The notes: generated from the sequence alone by a model not told the origin. Positions 16,818 through 24,947 are shown, counted from the stretch's first letter. The stretch: DNA of 57,966 nt from Planctomyces sp. SH-PL62 (GCA_945905295.1 CAMDPX010000011.1:1-57966), one strand, 5' to 3'. A program made the numbers and translations.

Positions 16818-19165
16818 CCCCGTTACCGCTGGATCAAATCGGCCTGGGTTGGCGAAGCCACTGGTCCGCCCTGTGGTGGCTGTGGTTGCTCTATCGGCGA
16901 CCAAGTCAATTTCGCGAACACCTGGAACCGTTGCGGTGGCGAGGGCTTTGGACCGCAACTTGTTTGACGACGCATTTAGTCCCGTGGCTATTTTTTTTCA
17001 CGCTCGCCGGACGAGTAATCCTGGTTGGCGAAGTTGGTATGCCCTCGCAGTTTGACGAACCAAACCTTGGCAGTGTCCTGCTGCACCATGCAAAGAAAGC
17101 CGGAATCGGAATCGCGACTGGCATCATGGTGGGAATCGAGCTCTTCGGGCTCGCGCTGGCGGGAATTGCTCTTCATCGAATTGTGGTCGTGAAACAGAGC
17201 GGAATCTGGCTCCGGATTACGAACGGAATCATCGGGGGGATCACGTCTGGAATCGCGGTTGCAATCACGATGGGCATCGCGAGCTTTACTGTTGGCAGAA
17301 TTAAGTTAGATGTCGGGGCCGAAATCGCGCTAGTAATTGTGATTGCAGCTTCGGGCGGAATTGTGTTTACAACGGCATTCGCAAATGGGTTTAGTGCATT
17401 GGCGGCAGCCGGCGTCTTTATGCTTGGCTTAATCATCGGCGCGATCGGGGTTGAACACGGAAACTTAATCGGTTGTACCGTCGCGGCAACACTCGCCGCC
17501 GGGATGTGGATCAAGCGTGCCGTCTATGTCGTGTCACAGCCGTTTTTTGTATTGCCTCGCTTGCGCCCCGAGTGGTATCGGTGGCATCCGGTTGCTTGGG
17601 ATGATTTGTGTGGCGTTCCGTTTCCCAGTTTGGATCGACTGCTGGCAGCGTTTGCGGAGACTGATCCAGCCGCTGGTCGAGCCGAGATCGAACGGCTTAT
17701 TGATACCTATCCGGCACAACGGACTTCAGCACTTAAAGCTCGCATCCGGCTGATCGCCCGCGAAGCGGGGCGCGAACCGCAACTATCGCGACTGCTAGAA
17801 ATCGTCAATAGGTTGCCTACTGGGGACAGGGGCTATCTGGCCGAGGCTGCTTTGGTCGGCGGTACCGTCTTCGGCATTGTCGAATTTCAACGGCAACTGG
17901 AAAAAGAACGGCAGCCCCTATTTCGTCGAGAAGCCGCCCGCAAGGTGCTCGACACGATCCAGCAGTTCCATTCGCGAGTGGCCGGATTTCACGAACCGTT
18001 GGTTTCAGAGTTTCGAAAAGCCGCCGAGCAATGGATGCGGCACGCAGAACAACAGCTCCGCGAAATTGAAGATGAAGTGGCGCGAACGCCGATTCCACAA
18101 GCCTTCCGCGCGGGCGATCCGGTCAATCCTGGACCGGAAGCGTTTTTGAAACGGGAAGCGGTCCTGACGGAACTCAAACGGGAAGTGGTCTTCAATCGGA
18201 ATTGTCCCGGCGTGTTGCTCTACGGACGGCGGCGCGTAGGGAAGTCAACGCTGATTCGGAACGTCAATGAGTTCTTGCCCGGCGATGTGCGGCTGATGTC
18301 GATCTCGATGCAAGATCCCGCCGCGTCAACGTCGCTCGAAACGTTGCTCCGCACCTTGGCCAACCGCGTGGCAGTTGGTTGTCCCTTGGAAGTGATGCAA
18401 CCGGAACGGGTCTCGGACCTCACCTCATTTTTCGAGGGACTTACTCGCACTCAGGCGCATTTGGAAGACATTAGCCACCGGTTGATCATCGCCATCGACG
18501 AATACGAAGTGCTCGACGACAAGATCGGTGCGGGAGTCTTCTCGCTGGACCTGCTGGCGATGTTTCGCGAGTCGATTCAGACGCATCGGCGGATCACTTG
18601 GCTGTTCGCGGGGAGCCACTCGATCGACGAACTGACTCACGCGCCGTGGCCGTCGTACTTCGTCAGCCTGCGGACGGTCGAAGTCCCGCTGTTCACTCAG
18701 GAGGAAACGCGGATGCTGCTCACCGATCCGCTGCAACACTCGCCGCTGTGGCGCGGGACCGAGCGGCCGAAGTTCCCGGATGAGTTCTGGGGACCGGGGG
18801 GACTGGACCGCATCCACGCCCAGACCGCCGGCTGGCCGCATCTGGTGCAATTGCTCGCGGAGCTGTGCGTCGACTTCGCCAACGACCGCAACGTCCGGCA
18901 GATCAGCCCGGCTCTGTTCGAGGAGGTGCTCGCCAAAGCCATCGTCCGGGGCGACAGCGTGCTCCGCCTGCTGCTGCAGACCGAATGCAAACTCCCCGGC
19001 GAATGGGATTACCTCAGCAACTTCCGCCATCGCGACACGCAACCGCCGCCAGACGACGAAGAGGTCGCCCGCTCGCTGAAACGCCGGCTGCTGGTCGTCG
19101 ACACCAACGACGAATGGCGACTGCATGTGCCGCTGATGCAGCTCTGGCTGCGCGTACGAGGATGA
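16814..19165 (+). CDS. Membrane-anchored STAND/AAA-type ATPase, partner of the TIR protein
   Basis: This 783-residue protein starts within the preceding stop codon. Residues ~45-245 contain about five to seven hydrophobic, Gly/Ile/Ala-rich membrane segments. A soluble helical linker follows. From ~residue 440 there is an AAA/STAND-type ATPase: Walker A LLYGRRRVGKSTLI near 470, Walker B LIIAIDEYEVLDD near 557, sensor-like FAGSHSIDEL near 600, and a C-terminal winged-helix-like region. It resembles archaeal-type ATPases and novel STAND NTPases. A palindromic repeat begins two bases after the stop. Coupled expression with a TIR effector suggests membrane-localised sensing (inference). Confidence 0.75.
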   Translation: MTPLPLDQIGLGWRSHWSALWWLWLLYRRPSQFREHLEPLRWRGLWTATCLTTHLVPWLFFFTLAGRVILVGEVGMPSQFDEPNLGSVLLHHAKKAGIGIATGIMVGIELFGLALAGIALHRIVVVKQSGIWLRITNGIIGGITSGIAVAITMGIASFTVGRIKLDVGAEIALVIVIAASGGIVFTTAFANGFSALAAAGVFMLGLIIGAIGVEHGNLIGCTVAATLAAGMWIKRAVYVVSQPFFVLPRLRPEWYRWHPVAWDDLCGVPFPSLDRLLAAFAETDPAAGRAEIERLIDTYPAQRTSALKARIRLIAREAGREPQLSRLLEIVNRLPTGDRGYLAEAALVGGTVFGIVEFQRQLEKERQPLFRREAARKVLDTIQQFHSRVAGFHEPLVSEFRKAAEQWMRHAEQQLREIEDEVARTPIPQAFRAGDPVNPGPEAFLKREAVLTELKREVVFNRNCPGVLLYGRRRVGKSTLIRNVNEFLPGDVRLMSISMQDPAASTSLETLLRTLANRVAVGCPLEVMQPERVSDLTSFFEGLTRTQAHLEDISHRLIIAIDEYEVLDDKIGAGVFSLDLLAMFRESIQTHRRITWLFAGSHSIDELTHAPWPSYFVSLRTVEVPLFTQEETRMLLTDPLQHSPLWRGTERPKFPDEFWGPGGLDRIHAQTAGWPHLVQLLAELCVDFANDRNVRQISPALFEEVLAKAIVRGDSVLRLLLQTECKLPGEWDYLSNFRHRDTQPPPDDEEVARSLKRRLLVVDTNDEWRLHVPLMQLWLRVRG

Positions 19166-19167
19166 CG

Positions 19168-19318
19168 TGTTGTGGCCGGTCTCCTGACCGAGCCACCCGG
19201 CCCGACCGAAGGTCTCCCCGCACGGCCAAGCAGCGTGGAACTCGGAATGTCTTGCCTCTCGACCGAGGAGACCTGACGGTCAACGAACCGTGGCTCGGTC
19301 AGGAGACCGGCCACAACA
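19168..19318. repeat. Palindromic repeat family B, copy 1
   Basis: A 151-bp element with long inverted ends (tgttgtggccggtctcctga and its complement) and a partly self-complementary centre. It begins two bases past the stop of the membrane ATPase gene and could act as a transcription terminator. A copy of the same length is at 20708-20858. Confidence 0.85.
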
Positions 19319-19320
19319 AG

Positions 19321-19464
19321 GAGTGTGAGGCCCTGAGTCTGATCCACAGTCTGCGAGCCCAAGGCCAATCCCCGATCGAATGGCTCGCCGCCATCGCAGC
19401 GGACCAGACCCTCACCGAGCCAGTCCGCCAACGCGCCCTCCAATTCGCCCGCGATTGGAAATAA
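19321..19464 (+). repeat. Protein-tail repeat, copy A
   Basis: The plus-strand frame reads ALSLIHSLRAQGQSPIEW, then LAAIAADQTLTEPVRQRALQ and a stop. It looks like the C-terminal tail seen in planctomycete kinases, WD40 and TPR proteins (family recollection, not verified), but no upstream protein is attached. Five further copies follow within 4.4 kb on the same strand. Confidence 0.8.
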
Positions 19465-19486
19465 CGCCACCCTCCTTGTGAAGGTG

Positions 19487-19584
19487 ATTCCCGCGCTCTG
19501 TAGCTACGGGCCACGAACGCTCAGCAACGCTTCGGTCGTGGCGTCTTTCTGCCATTCCGCGCCGTAGCTTCAGAGCGCGGGAAC
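19487..19584. repeat. Palindromic repeat family C
   Basis: Inverted arms of about 22 bp (attcccgcgctctgtagcta... and ...tagcttcagagcgcgggaa) with one mismatch surround a ~50-bp centre. Only one copy is in the window. It lies between protein-tail copies A and B. Confidence 0.75.
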
Positions 19585-19639
19585 CACCGGGACAAGCCCG
19601 GAGGCGTTTTGGCCGGCTGCGAGACCAAGCCAAACCGCA

Positions 19640-19729
19640 GAGCGAATGGCTCGCCGCCATTGCGGCGGAGCAGACCCTCACCGAGCCAGTCCGCCAATGC
19701 GCCCTCCAATTCGCCCGCGAATGGAAGCC
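19640..19729 (+). repeat. Protein-tail repeat, copy B (5'-truncated)
   Basis: Contains only the second half of the tail sequence, from EWLAAIAAEQTLTEPVRQ onward. The family A palindrome has inserted at or near its stop codon, as it also did next to copy D. Confidence 0.75.
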
Positions 19730-19841
19730 GTAGGTTGGGACTCCGTCCCGACCGTATTGCATGGTCGGAACACATGACCGATGCCATAAAGGCTCGTGCG
19801 TTCGAGCTTCACAAGCGGGTCGGGACGGAGTCCCAACCTAC
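19730..19841. repeat. Palindromic repeat family A, copy 2
   Basis: 112 bp with 24-25-bp inverted arms. Its centre (cattgcatggtcgg-like) is nearly the same as in copy 3 at 21692-21803. It abuts protein-tail copy B. Confidence 0.85.
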
Positions 19842-19858
19842 TGACTCCAGCCTCCGTC

Positions 19859-20059
19859 TCAAGCGGTCGCCTGCAACTCATGAGCGTATCCGTGGATTTC
19901 GCTTCGCAGACGCGAGAGATCGTCTAAGGGAGCCTCGGCCATTACAGCAAATAGAGCGGGGTCTTTCGGCAAGACGCTTTCTTTCAGGTCGTCCAGTGCT
20001 CGTAGGAGTCGCTCCATTTGTTCCAGCGTTGTGCGGAGTTGATTCACGTTGGTCAGCAT
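19859..20059 (-). CDS. Small helical protein, partner of the DUF6932 gene
   Basis: A 66-residue, entirely helical, acidic protein (MLTNVNQLRTTLEQMERLLR). Its start overlaps the end of the upstream gene by seven bases. Size, position and overlap fit an antitoxin-like or regulatory partner of the nucleotidyltransferase-like protein, but no family is recognised. Confidence 0.5.
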   Translation of the reverse strand: MLTNVNQLRTTLEQMERLLRALDDLKESVLPKDPALFAVMAEAPLDDLSRLRSEIHGYAHELQATA

Positions 20060-20490
20060 AGTGCGATCTCCACGATTCCCATTCGCTCGCCGTCGCGAGT
20101 CGTTTGGAAGAAATCCAGGTATTCGAGCAGCGGTTTCGAGCCTTCCAGAACAGGAACCACATCGCCGCCGAACAGCCGCCGTGCCATCCGACGTGAGACA
20201 AGATTGTACTGAAACGGCCGCAGCTTTTGGCCAACGATTGTCGGATCAAGAACCAGAATGCAGTCGAAATCGTTCGGCTCCGGCTTGTCCGTGACGAAGC
20301 TGCCAGCCACATAGATGCGACGAACGATGCCCGCCGTCCGAGCCTCGCCGATCAATGCCTTGAGCTTCTCAAAGACACGAAACCGTTGGTCGGATCGGTC
20401 GAAGAAAGCAAACCGCTCGGCAAGTTCTTCAACCGTGGCCGGATGAATGCCTGCGGGCAGAAAGCCATCTTCGGTGAAATCTGGAATCAT
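20053..20490 (-). CDS. DUF6932-type nucleotidyltransferase-like protein
   Basis: Start at 20490 (MIPDFTEDGFLPAGIHPAT) chosen over an ATG at 20526 because the family signature begins there. The 145-residue protein contains the pattern YVAGSFVTDKPEPNDFDCIL, a GS...D.D nucleotidyltransferase-like core, near residues 65-85. This matches the small uncharacterised family annotated as DUF6932, often found with a short partner gene in TA-rich regions. Substrate unknown. It is on the minus strand while the flanking protein-tail repeats read plus. Confidence 0.65.
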   Translation of the reverse strand: MIPDFTEDGFLPAGIHPATVEELAERFAFFDRSDQRFRVFEKLKALIGEARTAGIVRRIYVAGSFVTDKPEPNDFDCILVLDPTIVGQKLRPFQYNLVSRRMARRLFGGDVVPVLEGSKPLLEYLDFFQTTRDGERMGIVEIALC

Positions 20491-20572
20491 CAACCAACTC
20501 TCCACCACAACGAATCGTCGAAGCACATGGTAGTCCGTGTTCTAGCATTTCAGAATTCAGAATCCCTACCTA

Positions 20573-20704
20573 CTGAGTCTGATCCACAGTCTGCGAGCCC
20601 AAGGCCAATCCCCGATCGAATGTCTCGCCGCCATCGCAGCGGACCAGACCGTCACCGAGCCAGTCCGCCAACGCGCCCTCCAATTCGCCCGCGAATGGAA
20701 ATAA
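20573..20704 (+). repeat. Protein-tail repeat, copy C
   Basis: Reads LSLIHSLRAQGQSPIECLAA and on to a stop at 20702-20704, followed three bases later by palindrome family B copy 2. The combination tail plus family B palindrome is also seen, in reverse order, at 19168-19464. Confidence 0.78.
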
Positions 20705-20707
20705 CTC

Positions 20708-20858
20708 TGTTGTGGCCGGTCTCCTGACCGAGCCACCCGGCCCGACCGAAGGTCTCCCGGAACGGCCAAGCAGCGTGGAAGCCGGAATGTCTTGCCGCTC
20801 GACCGAGGAGACCTGACGGTCAACGAGCCGTGGCTCGGTCCGGAGACCGGCCACAACA
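20708..20858. repeat. Palindromic repeat family B, copy 2
   Basis: 151 bp, the same length as and over 90% similar by eye to copy 1 at 19168-19318, including the self-complementary centre. Inverted arms end in acaaca. Confidence 0.85.
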
Positions 20859-20944
20859 TGCGCCGAGTGCGCGATCTTCGTGATCGTGACATCGGCAACC
20901 GACAGACAATAGACTTTGCCAGTCAACATTCGAGGAGACACAAG

Positions 20945-21181
20945 ATGCCAATTACTCCACAAGAGCTTGAGAGCTTCACGCAATTCGCGGCACACCGACT
21001 GAGCAACGGTGACACGGTTCCCTCGTTGGAGGAATGCCTTCAGCAATGGCGGGCTGACTGCGAACGACGGGAATTGCACGAGGATGTGCATGCCAGCCTT
21101 GATGACTATGCCGCCGGCCGAGTGAAACCGCTGGATCAAGCGTTTGACGATGTGCGACGGCAGTTGGGGCTGCCGACATGA
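20945..21181 (+). CDS. Antitoxin-like protein of a ParE-type module
   Basis: ATG at 20945 preceded by gaggaga as a good ribosome-binding site; 78 residues (MPITPQELESFTQFAAHRL). Acidic and helical, with the sequence SLDDYAAGRVKPLDQAFDDV that is common at the C-terminus of antitoxins paired with RelE/ParE toxins. Its stop overlaps the toxin start by four bases. Confidence 0.65.
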   Translation: MPITPQELESFTQFAAHRLSNGDTVPSLEECLQQWRADCERRELHEDVHASLDDYAAGRVKPLDQAFDDVRRQLGLPT

Positions 21182-21500
21182 AGTATCGAGTGTCGATGAC
21201 CTCCCGGGCCGAGTGGCAGTTAGCCAGCGCCGCCTTGTGGTGGTCCGAGAGTCGGTCGCGACAACAGGCTGCCGAGTGGCTGGAAGGGTTCCAAGCGGCA
21301 CTACGCTGCTGGCTCACAACCCAGAACGATGGACTCCACCAGCCGAGCACGACGTCTTTTCGTTTGAAGCACGCGAGCTGATCTACGGCTTGGCTCGTCG
21401 CAAAACCCATCGCGCCATCTTCGAGATTCGAGGCGATGAAGTGATCGTCCATTGCATTCGGCACCTGGCTCAGCAACCGCTGACGTCCGACGATTTGTGA
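21178..21500 (+). pseudogene. ParE/RelE-type toxin, frameshifted
   Basis: The first ~45 codons from ATG 21178 (MKYRVSMTSRAEWQLASAAL) are the N-terminus of a ParE-type toxin. Near 21308 the frame must shift to continue as LAHNPERWTPPAEHDVFSFE and HRAIFEIRGDEVIVHCIRHL, the family's C-terminal half, ending at 21500. Without the shift the product ends at 21381. Two extra bases or one missing base explain it. The toxin is presumably dead while its antitoxin remains intact. Confidence 0.72.
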
Positions 21501-21549
21501 GGCGAGTCAAAAACTTCGTCACGCGTCGAGTCTACGGAACTGCAAGCGG

Positions 21550-21691
21550 AGCGTGAGGCCCTGAGTCTGATCCACAGTCTGCTCGCCCAAGGCCAATCCC
21601 CGACCGAATGGCTCGACGCCATCGCGGCGGACCAGCCCCTCACCGAGCCAGTCCGCCAACGCGCCCTCCAATTCGCCCGCGAATGGCAGCC
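21550..21691 (+). repeat. Protein-tail repeat, copy D
   Basis: Reads EREALSLIHSLLAQGQSPTE and continues to AREWQP, then enters family A palindrome copy 3 without a stop. It is the most complete 5' end of the repeat together with copy E. Confidence 0.78.
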
Positions 21692-21803
21692 GTAGGTTGG
21701 GACTCCGTCCCGACCGCATTGCATGGTCGGACCACATGACCGATGCCACAAAGACTCGTGCGTTCGAGCTTCACAAGCGGGTCGGGACGGAGTTCCAATC
21801 TAC
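21692..21803. repeat. Palindromic repeat family A, copy 3
   Basis: 112 bp; arms carry two substitutions in the right half (agttccaatctac instead of agtcccaacctac), so this copy is older or unselected. Centre nearly identical to copy 2. Confidence 0.83.
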
Positions 21804-21842
21804 TGACCGAATGGCTCGACGCCTCCGGGGCAAGTATGGCGG

Positions 21843-22253
21843 TCACGGCTTCGACCAGTCCTCGACATCCAAACCGGGGATCGCTTGAAAGTCGGAGTCT
21901 TTCGTGACCACCGTGCAATTGCCGAGCGACAAGGCGATGGCGGCGATCTGGAGATCGATCTATGGAATGATTCTGCCACGCCGACGAAGGTCCGCGTACA
22001 GCCGCCCGTATTCGCGAGCCGCTTGTTCGCCGAAGACCCAACGGGTGACTCGCGACACGGCACGCGCGAGGCTGGCTCGATTGCGTTCGGAAGTGCTGCT
22101 GAATTCGACACCGCCCCACAACTCGCCAATCACGGGAGTCCCGATGCCGATACGATCGCCGCGCCACAGTGCCTCGGCAACTCGCTGATCCACGGAGTGC
22201 CGACGGTCGATCCAGTCCGAAACGATTCCTGAATCCAGAAGGTAACGTCTCAC
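21843..22253 (-). pseudogene. VapC-like PIN toxin with in-frame amber stop
   Basis: Starts at GTG 22253, overlapping the antitoxin stop. YLLDSGIVSDWIDRR provides the first catalytic Asp, TPVIGELWGGVEF the conserved Glu, and after a TAG at 21960-21962 the same frame continues IDLQIAAIALSLGNCTVVTK and DSDFQAIPGLDV, the rest of the PIN active site. At the stop the family normally has Gln, so a CAG to TAG change is the simplest explanation. As it stands the product lacks the second half of the active site. Confidence 0.75.
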
Positions 22254-22579
22254 GCCGAAGCTCCATCGGCAGACCACTGTTTCAGCATGTCCGCTTTCGA
22301 GATTTCATCAGACTCGTGCAATGCCTGCTCAAATCGGCTTCGCTCTGCGTCGCTCCAATCAAACGGTTCAATCGTGTCGAACCATTTCAGCCATTCTTCA
22401 ATTTCTGCGAGTGTGCTTGGCGGGCATGAACCATCGAAGCAGCGCTCTTCTCCGTCTTGTGGCGAAGCAGAATGGGCCGGCGTCCCGAGTCGGACCTCCA
22501 GTGAAGCTCCGTTGGGCCAATCGACCTTGTGCTCCAAGACGACTTGGCCATCACGAAAAGTGCCGAGAACAGTTTCCAT
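22250..22579 (-). CDS. Antitoxin-like protein upstream of the VapC-like gene
   Basis: Start at 22579 (METVLGTFRDGQVVLEHKVD) preferred to 22624. 109 residues: an N-terminal beta-rich part resembling AbrB-like or DUF104-like antitoxin openings, and an acidic C-terminus (FEQALHESDEISKADMLKQW) that would wrap the PIN toxin. Four-base overlap with the toxin start shows coupling. Confidence 0.62.
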   Translation of the reverse strand: METVLGTFRDGQVVLEHKVDWPNGASLEVRLGTPAHSASPQDGEERCFDGSCPPSTLAEIEEWLKWFDTIEPFDWSDAERSRFEQALHESDEISKADMLKQWSADGASA

Positions 22580-22744
22580 GATCGAACCTCCGCATCTCTT
22601 GAGTTGCCACCCTTCGGCGATCAAAAGCCGACAACGATCTTACTGACTCCCAATGCTGCGGACGAGCGCATCAATCGCGTTCGGCTGATCGCCAGCAGGT
22701 TCAATCGGTGGGACGTCAGTCCGTGGACTCCAGAACTGCGAGCG

Positions 22745-22888
22745 GAGCGTGAGGCCCTGAGTCTGATCCACAGTCTGCGAGCCCAAGGCCAATCCCCGAG
22801 CGAATGGCTCGCCGCCATCGCGGCGGACCAGACCCTCACCGAGCCAGTCCGCCAACGCGCCCTCCAATTCGCCCGCGAATGGAAGTAG
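22745..22888 (+). repeat. Protein-tail repeat, copy E
   Basis: Complete copy: EREALSLIHSLRAQGQSPSE through AREWK and a TAG stop at 22886-22888. The bases after the stop (gagtttctgtgaca) are echoed after copy F, so these two share flanking sequence. Confidence 0.8.
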
Positions 22889-22958
22889 CCGTTGCCGTCC
22901 AACGCGAGTTTCTGTGACAATCCCTGCCAAGCTGAAACCATTCCCTCGGAGAGCCGCG

Positions 22959-23234
22959 ATGCCAGCCGTCAAACGTCGCTACAGCAAAGAAGAAATCGCT
23001 CGCCGTGGACGCGCTTTGTATGACGAAAAAGTCCGGCCACTGTTCGAGCCGAGCCACAACGATCAGTTTGCGGTGATCGACATCGAGACCGGTGAATTTG
23101 AAGTCGATGCCAACGAGTTGGACGCCTGCCACCGTTTGCGTGCGCGGTTCCCAAAGGCTCAGCCGTGGCTGGTCCGCATTGGGTCACGGTATGTCTGCCG
23201 ATTCGGGTTCATGCCGCGAAAGGCTCGCGCATGA
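22959..23234 (+). CDS. Small protein paired with an aspartic protease
   Basis: ATG at 22959 (MPAVKRRYSKEEIARRGRAL); 91 residues. Basic N-terminus followed by IDIETGEFEVDANELDACHR, a pattern I associate with the small gene that precedes clan-AA aspartic proteases in TA-like pairs of cyanobacteria and planctomycetes. Overlaps the protease start by four bases. Confidence 0.62.
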   Translation: MPAVKRRYSKEEIARRGRALYDEKVRPLFEPSHNDQFAVIDIETGEFEVDANELDACHRLRARFPKAQPWLVRIGSRYVCRFGFMPRKARA

Positions 23235-23629
23235 TTCGCGGCGTCGTGACGAGGTATGAAGGGATCGTGCGGCTGCCTGTCTTTGGAAGGCGAGGCCAAC
23301 GAGAAGTTGTCGAAGCCGTTGTGGATACCGGCTACGACGGTTTTTTGACCTTGCCTCCTACCATGATTCGAGAACTCGAACTGGAATGGCTGAGCGACGG
23401 CCATGCGATCCTGGCCGACGGAAGCGAATGTCTCTTCGACCTCTATGAGGGCGAAGTGCTTTGGGACCGCCGGCGCATGTTGATTCGAATCGACGCGAGC
23501 GATGCAACGCCGCTCGTTGGAATGCGGCTGCTTGAAGGATTTGAGCTGACGATGCAGGTTCGGCAAGAGGGGCCAATCCTCATCAAGCGGATGAAGCCGC
23601 CGAGCAAAGATCCTCGTCGCCGCCGATAA
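23231..23629 (+). CDS. Clan AA (retropepsin-like) aspartic protease
   Basis: 132 residues. The segment VEAVVDTGYDGFLTLP contains the active-site DTG, as in single-domain retropepsin-like proteases that work as dimers; ILADGSECLFDLYEG forms the flap-like hairpin and LVGMRLLEGFELT the conserved C-terminal loop. Coupled to the upstream small gene by ATGA. These pairs are repeatedly found among TA modules, but the target is not established. Confidence 0.75.
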   Translation: MIRGVVTRYEGIVRLPVFGRRGQREVVEAVVDTGYDGFLTLPPTMIRELELEWLSDGHAILADGSECLFDLYEGEVLWDRRRMLIRIDASDATPLVGMRLLEGFELTMQVRQEGPILIKRMKPPSKDPRRRR

Positions 23630-23655
23630 CTCCACTCCAGCGGATCGCGAAGGTT

Positions 23656-23735
23656 GGAGGCTCTGAGTCTGATCCACAGTCTGCGAGCCCAAGGCCAATC
23701 CCCGAGCGAATGGCTCGACGCCATCGCGGCGAATT
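23656..23735 (+). repeat. Protein-tail repeat, copy F (3'-truncated)
   Basis: Starts with LEALSLIHSLRAQGQSPSEW and breaks off after LDAIAA, jumping to a sequence resembling the bases downstream of copy E. It is the last copy before the chromosomal BatA operon begins. Confidence 0.72.
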
Positions 23736-23774
23736 TCTGTGACGCGAATTAGCCTTCGTCAGCGAAACGCACTC

Positions 23775-24947
23775 TCATTTGATGAGCTTCGCATCCGCCA
23801 GATCGAGGTTATCGCCGAGGTCCACGTTCGTCGCCGCATCTCCGCCGAAGCCGACGACGATTTCCAGCACCACAACGTCCGTCACGTCTAAATCAATCGG
23901 CCGAGCCGCATCGCGCGAAGTCATCCGCAGTTTCAAAAGCTGTTTGCCGTCACCAGAGATCGTCAGATCGCAATCGCCACCGCCGTCTTTCACGCTCTCG
24001 TCGATGCCGACAATCGCTTGGAACCGACGGTACTCGCCCCCCAGCCGATAGCGCAGCGAAGTCTGCGGCCGAATGCACAGCCCGCGTGAGTACGCTCGCA
24101 AACCGATCGGCTTCAATTCGGGAGCGTAGAACGCTCGGTCTGGAACGAACGCCGGGCCATCCTGAATGCCGCGCGTGTACTTCACGTCGCGCGGCGGGTC
24201 TTGCGACAGATACCGCAGCTTCCCTTGGCTGAAGTCGATCCGCTTGAGTTGCTCTAGCGGCAAACCGATTTCCGTTTTTGACGCGGTCGTCGCCGAGATT
24301 CCTTTGTCCGTGCCTGAGACCGTCGCCGCCATCAGCACGTCGCCGTTGCTCAATTCCAATCGCACGGCAGGCAGCTTCGGATTGCTCGATCGCCGAGCGA
24401 AGATTAGTCCGAAGACCTTCTCACGCTTCGTCGAGACTTCTTCGCCGTCGAGCAGAAACTTCACCGACTTGTCCGTGACTTCAACCACGACGCCATCGAG
24501 AAAGTCCAACGTCTGTTCTTTCCGAATCACCAGCAAGTCCGACTTGCTGGACTTCTCGACCAACTTCACCCACTGCTCGTCTTCATCGAAGCGATCCGAG
24601 AACCGCACGCTGGCGACCTCGCCTTGCGGCAGCGACAGCTCGCCCAGCGTCACCGAGGTCAGTTTCAACTGCTTGTCGATGATCCGCGTCTGCGCCGCGC
24701 CGAGCTTCGAGCCATCCCACAGCGTTACGACCGCCACCGGCTTATCGAGCTTCCCCGGCTCGCCACGAAACCGGACTTCAAGCACCTCGCTGAGCGCCAC
24801 CGATTCCTCTTTGCCGGCAATCGCCAAGTTCACTCGGCCGTCCGCCAATCCGCGCCACTCGCCGACGCGAGGCTCACCCTGGAACGAAACCACTTCGACT
24901 TGAGGAGCCGCAAGGACGGCGAGCAAAACAGCGGACAACAAATTCAT
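23775..24947 (-). CDS. NPCBM/NEW2-domain exported protein
   Basis: 390 residues with a short signal peptide (MNLLSAVLLAVLAAPQ). The C-terminal ~140 residues match the NPCBM module, a carbohydrate-associated beta-sandwich: SLRYRLGGEYRRFQAIVGID and DVVVLEIVVGFGGDAATNVD. The N-terminal half consists of repeated small beta units (GEWRGLADGRVNLAI) like those in planctomycete surface proteins. It is the last gene of the minus-strand envelope operon starting at 35427; a family D palindrome lies between it and the next gene upstream. Confidence 0.72.
   Translation of the reverse strand: MNLLSAVLLAVLAAPQVEVVSFQGEPRVGEWRGLADGRVNLAIAGKEESVALSEVLEVRFRGEPGKLDKPVAVVTLWDGSKLGAAQTRIIDKQLKLTSVTLGELSLPQGEVASVRFSDRFDEDEQWVKLVEKSSKSDLLVIRKEQTLDFLDGVVVEVTDKSVKFLLDGEEVSTKREKVFGLIFARRSSNPKLPAVRLELSNGDVLMAATVSGTDKGISATTASKTEIGLPLEQLKRIDFSQGKLRYLSQDPPRDVKYTRGIQDGPAFVPDRAFYAPELKPIGLRAYSRGLCIRPQTSLRYRLGGEYRRFQAIVGIDESVKDGGGDCDLTISGDGKQLLKLRMTSRDAARPIDLDVTDVVVLEIVVGFGGDAATNVDLGDNLDLADAKLIK

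Noticed and set aside
19168-19858. Insertion sequence
   Set aside because: Inverted repeats are present but no transposase frame exists between them; the elements are 100-150 bp and better described as palindromic repeats.
19168-23735. Integron with attC sites
   Set aside because: No integron integrase (IntI) is visible, the repeats look protein-coding and do not show the core-site symmetry expected of attC, and modules lie on both strands. Kept only as a cassette-like analogy.
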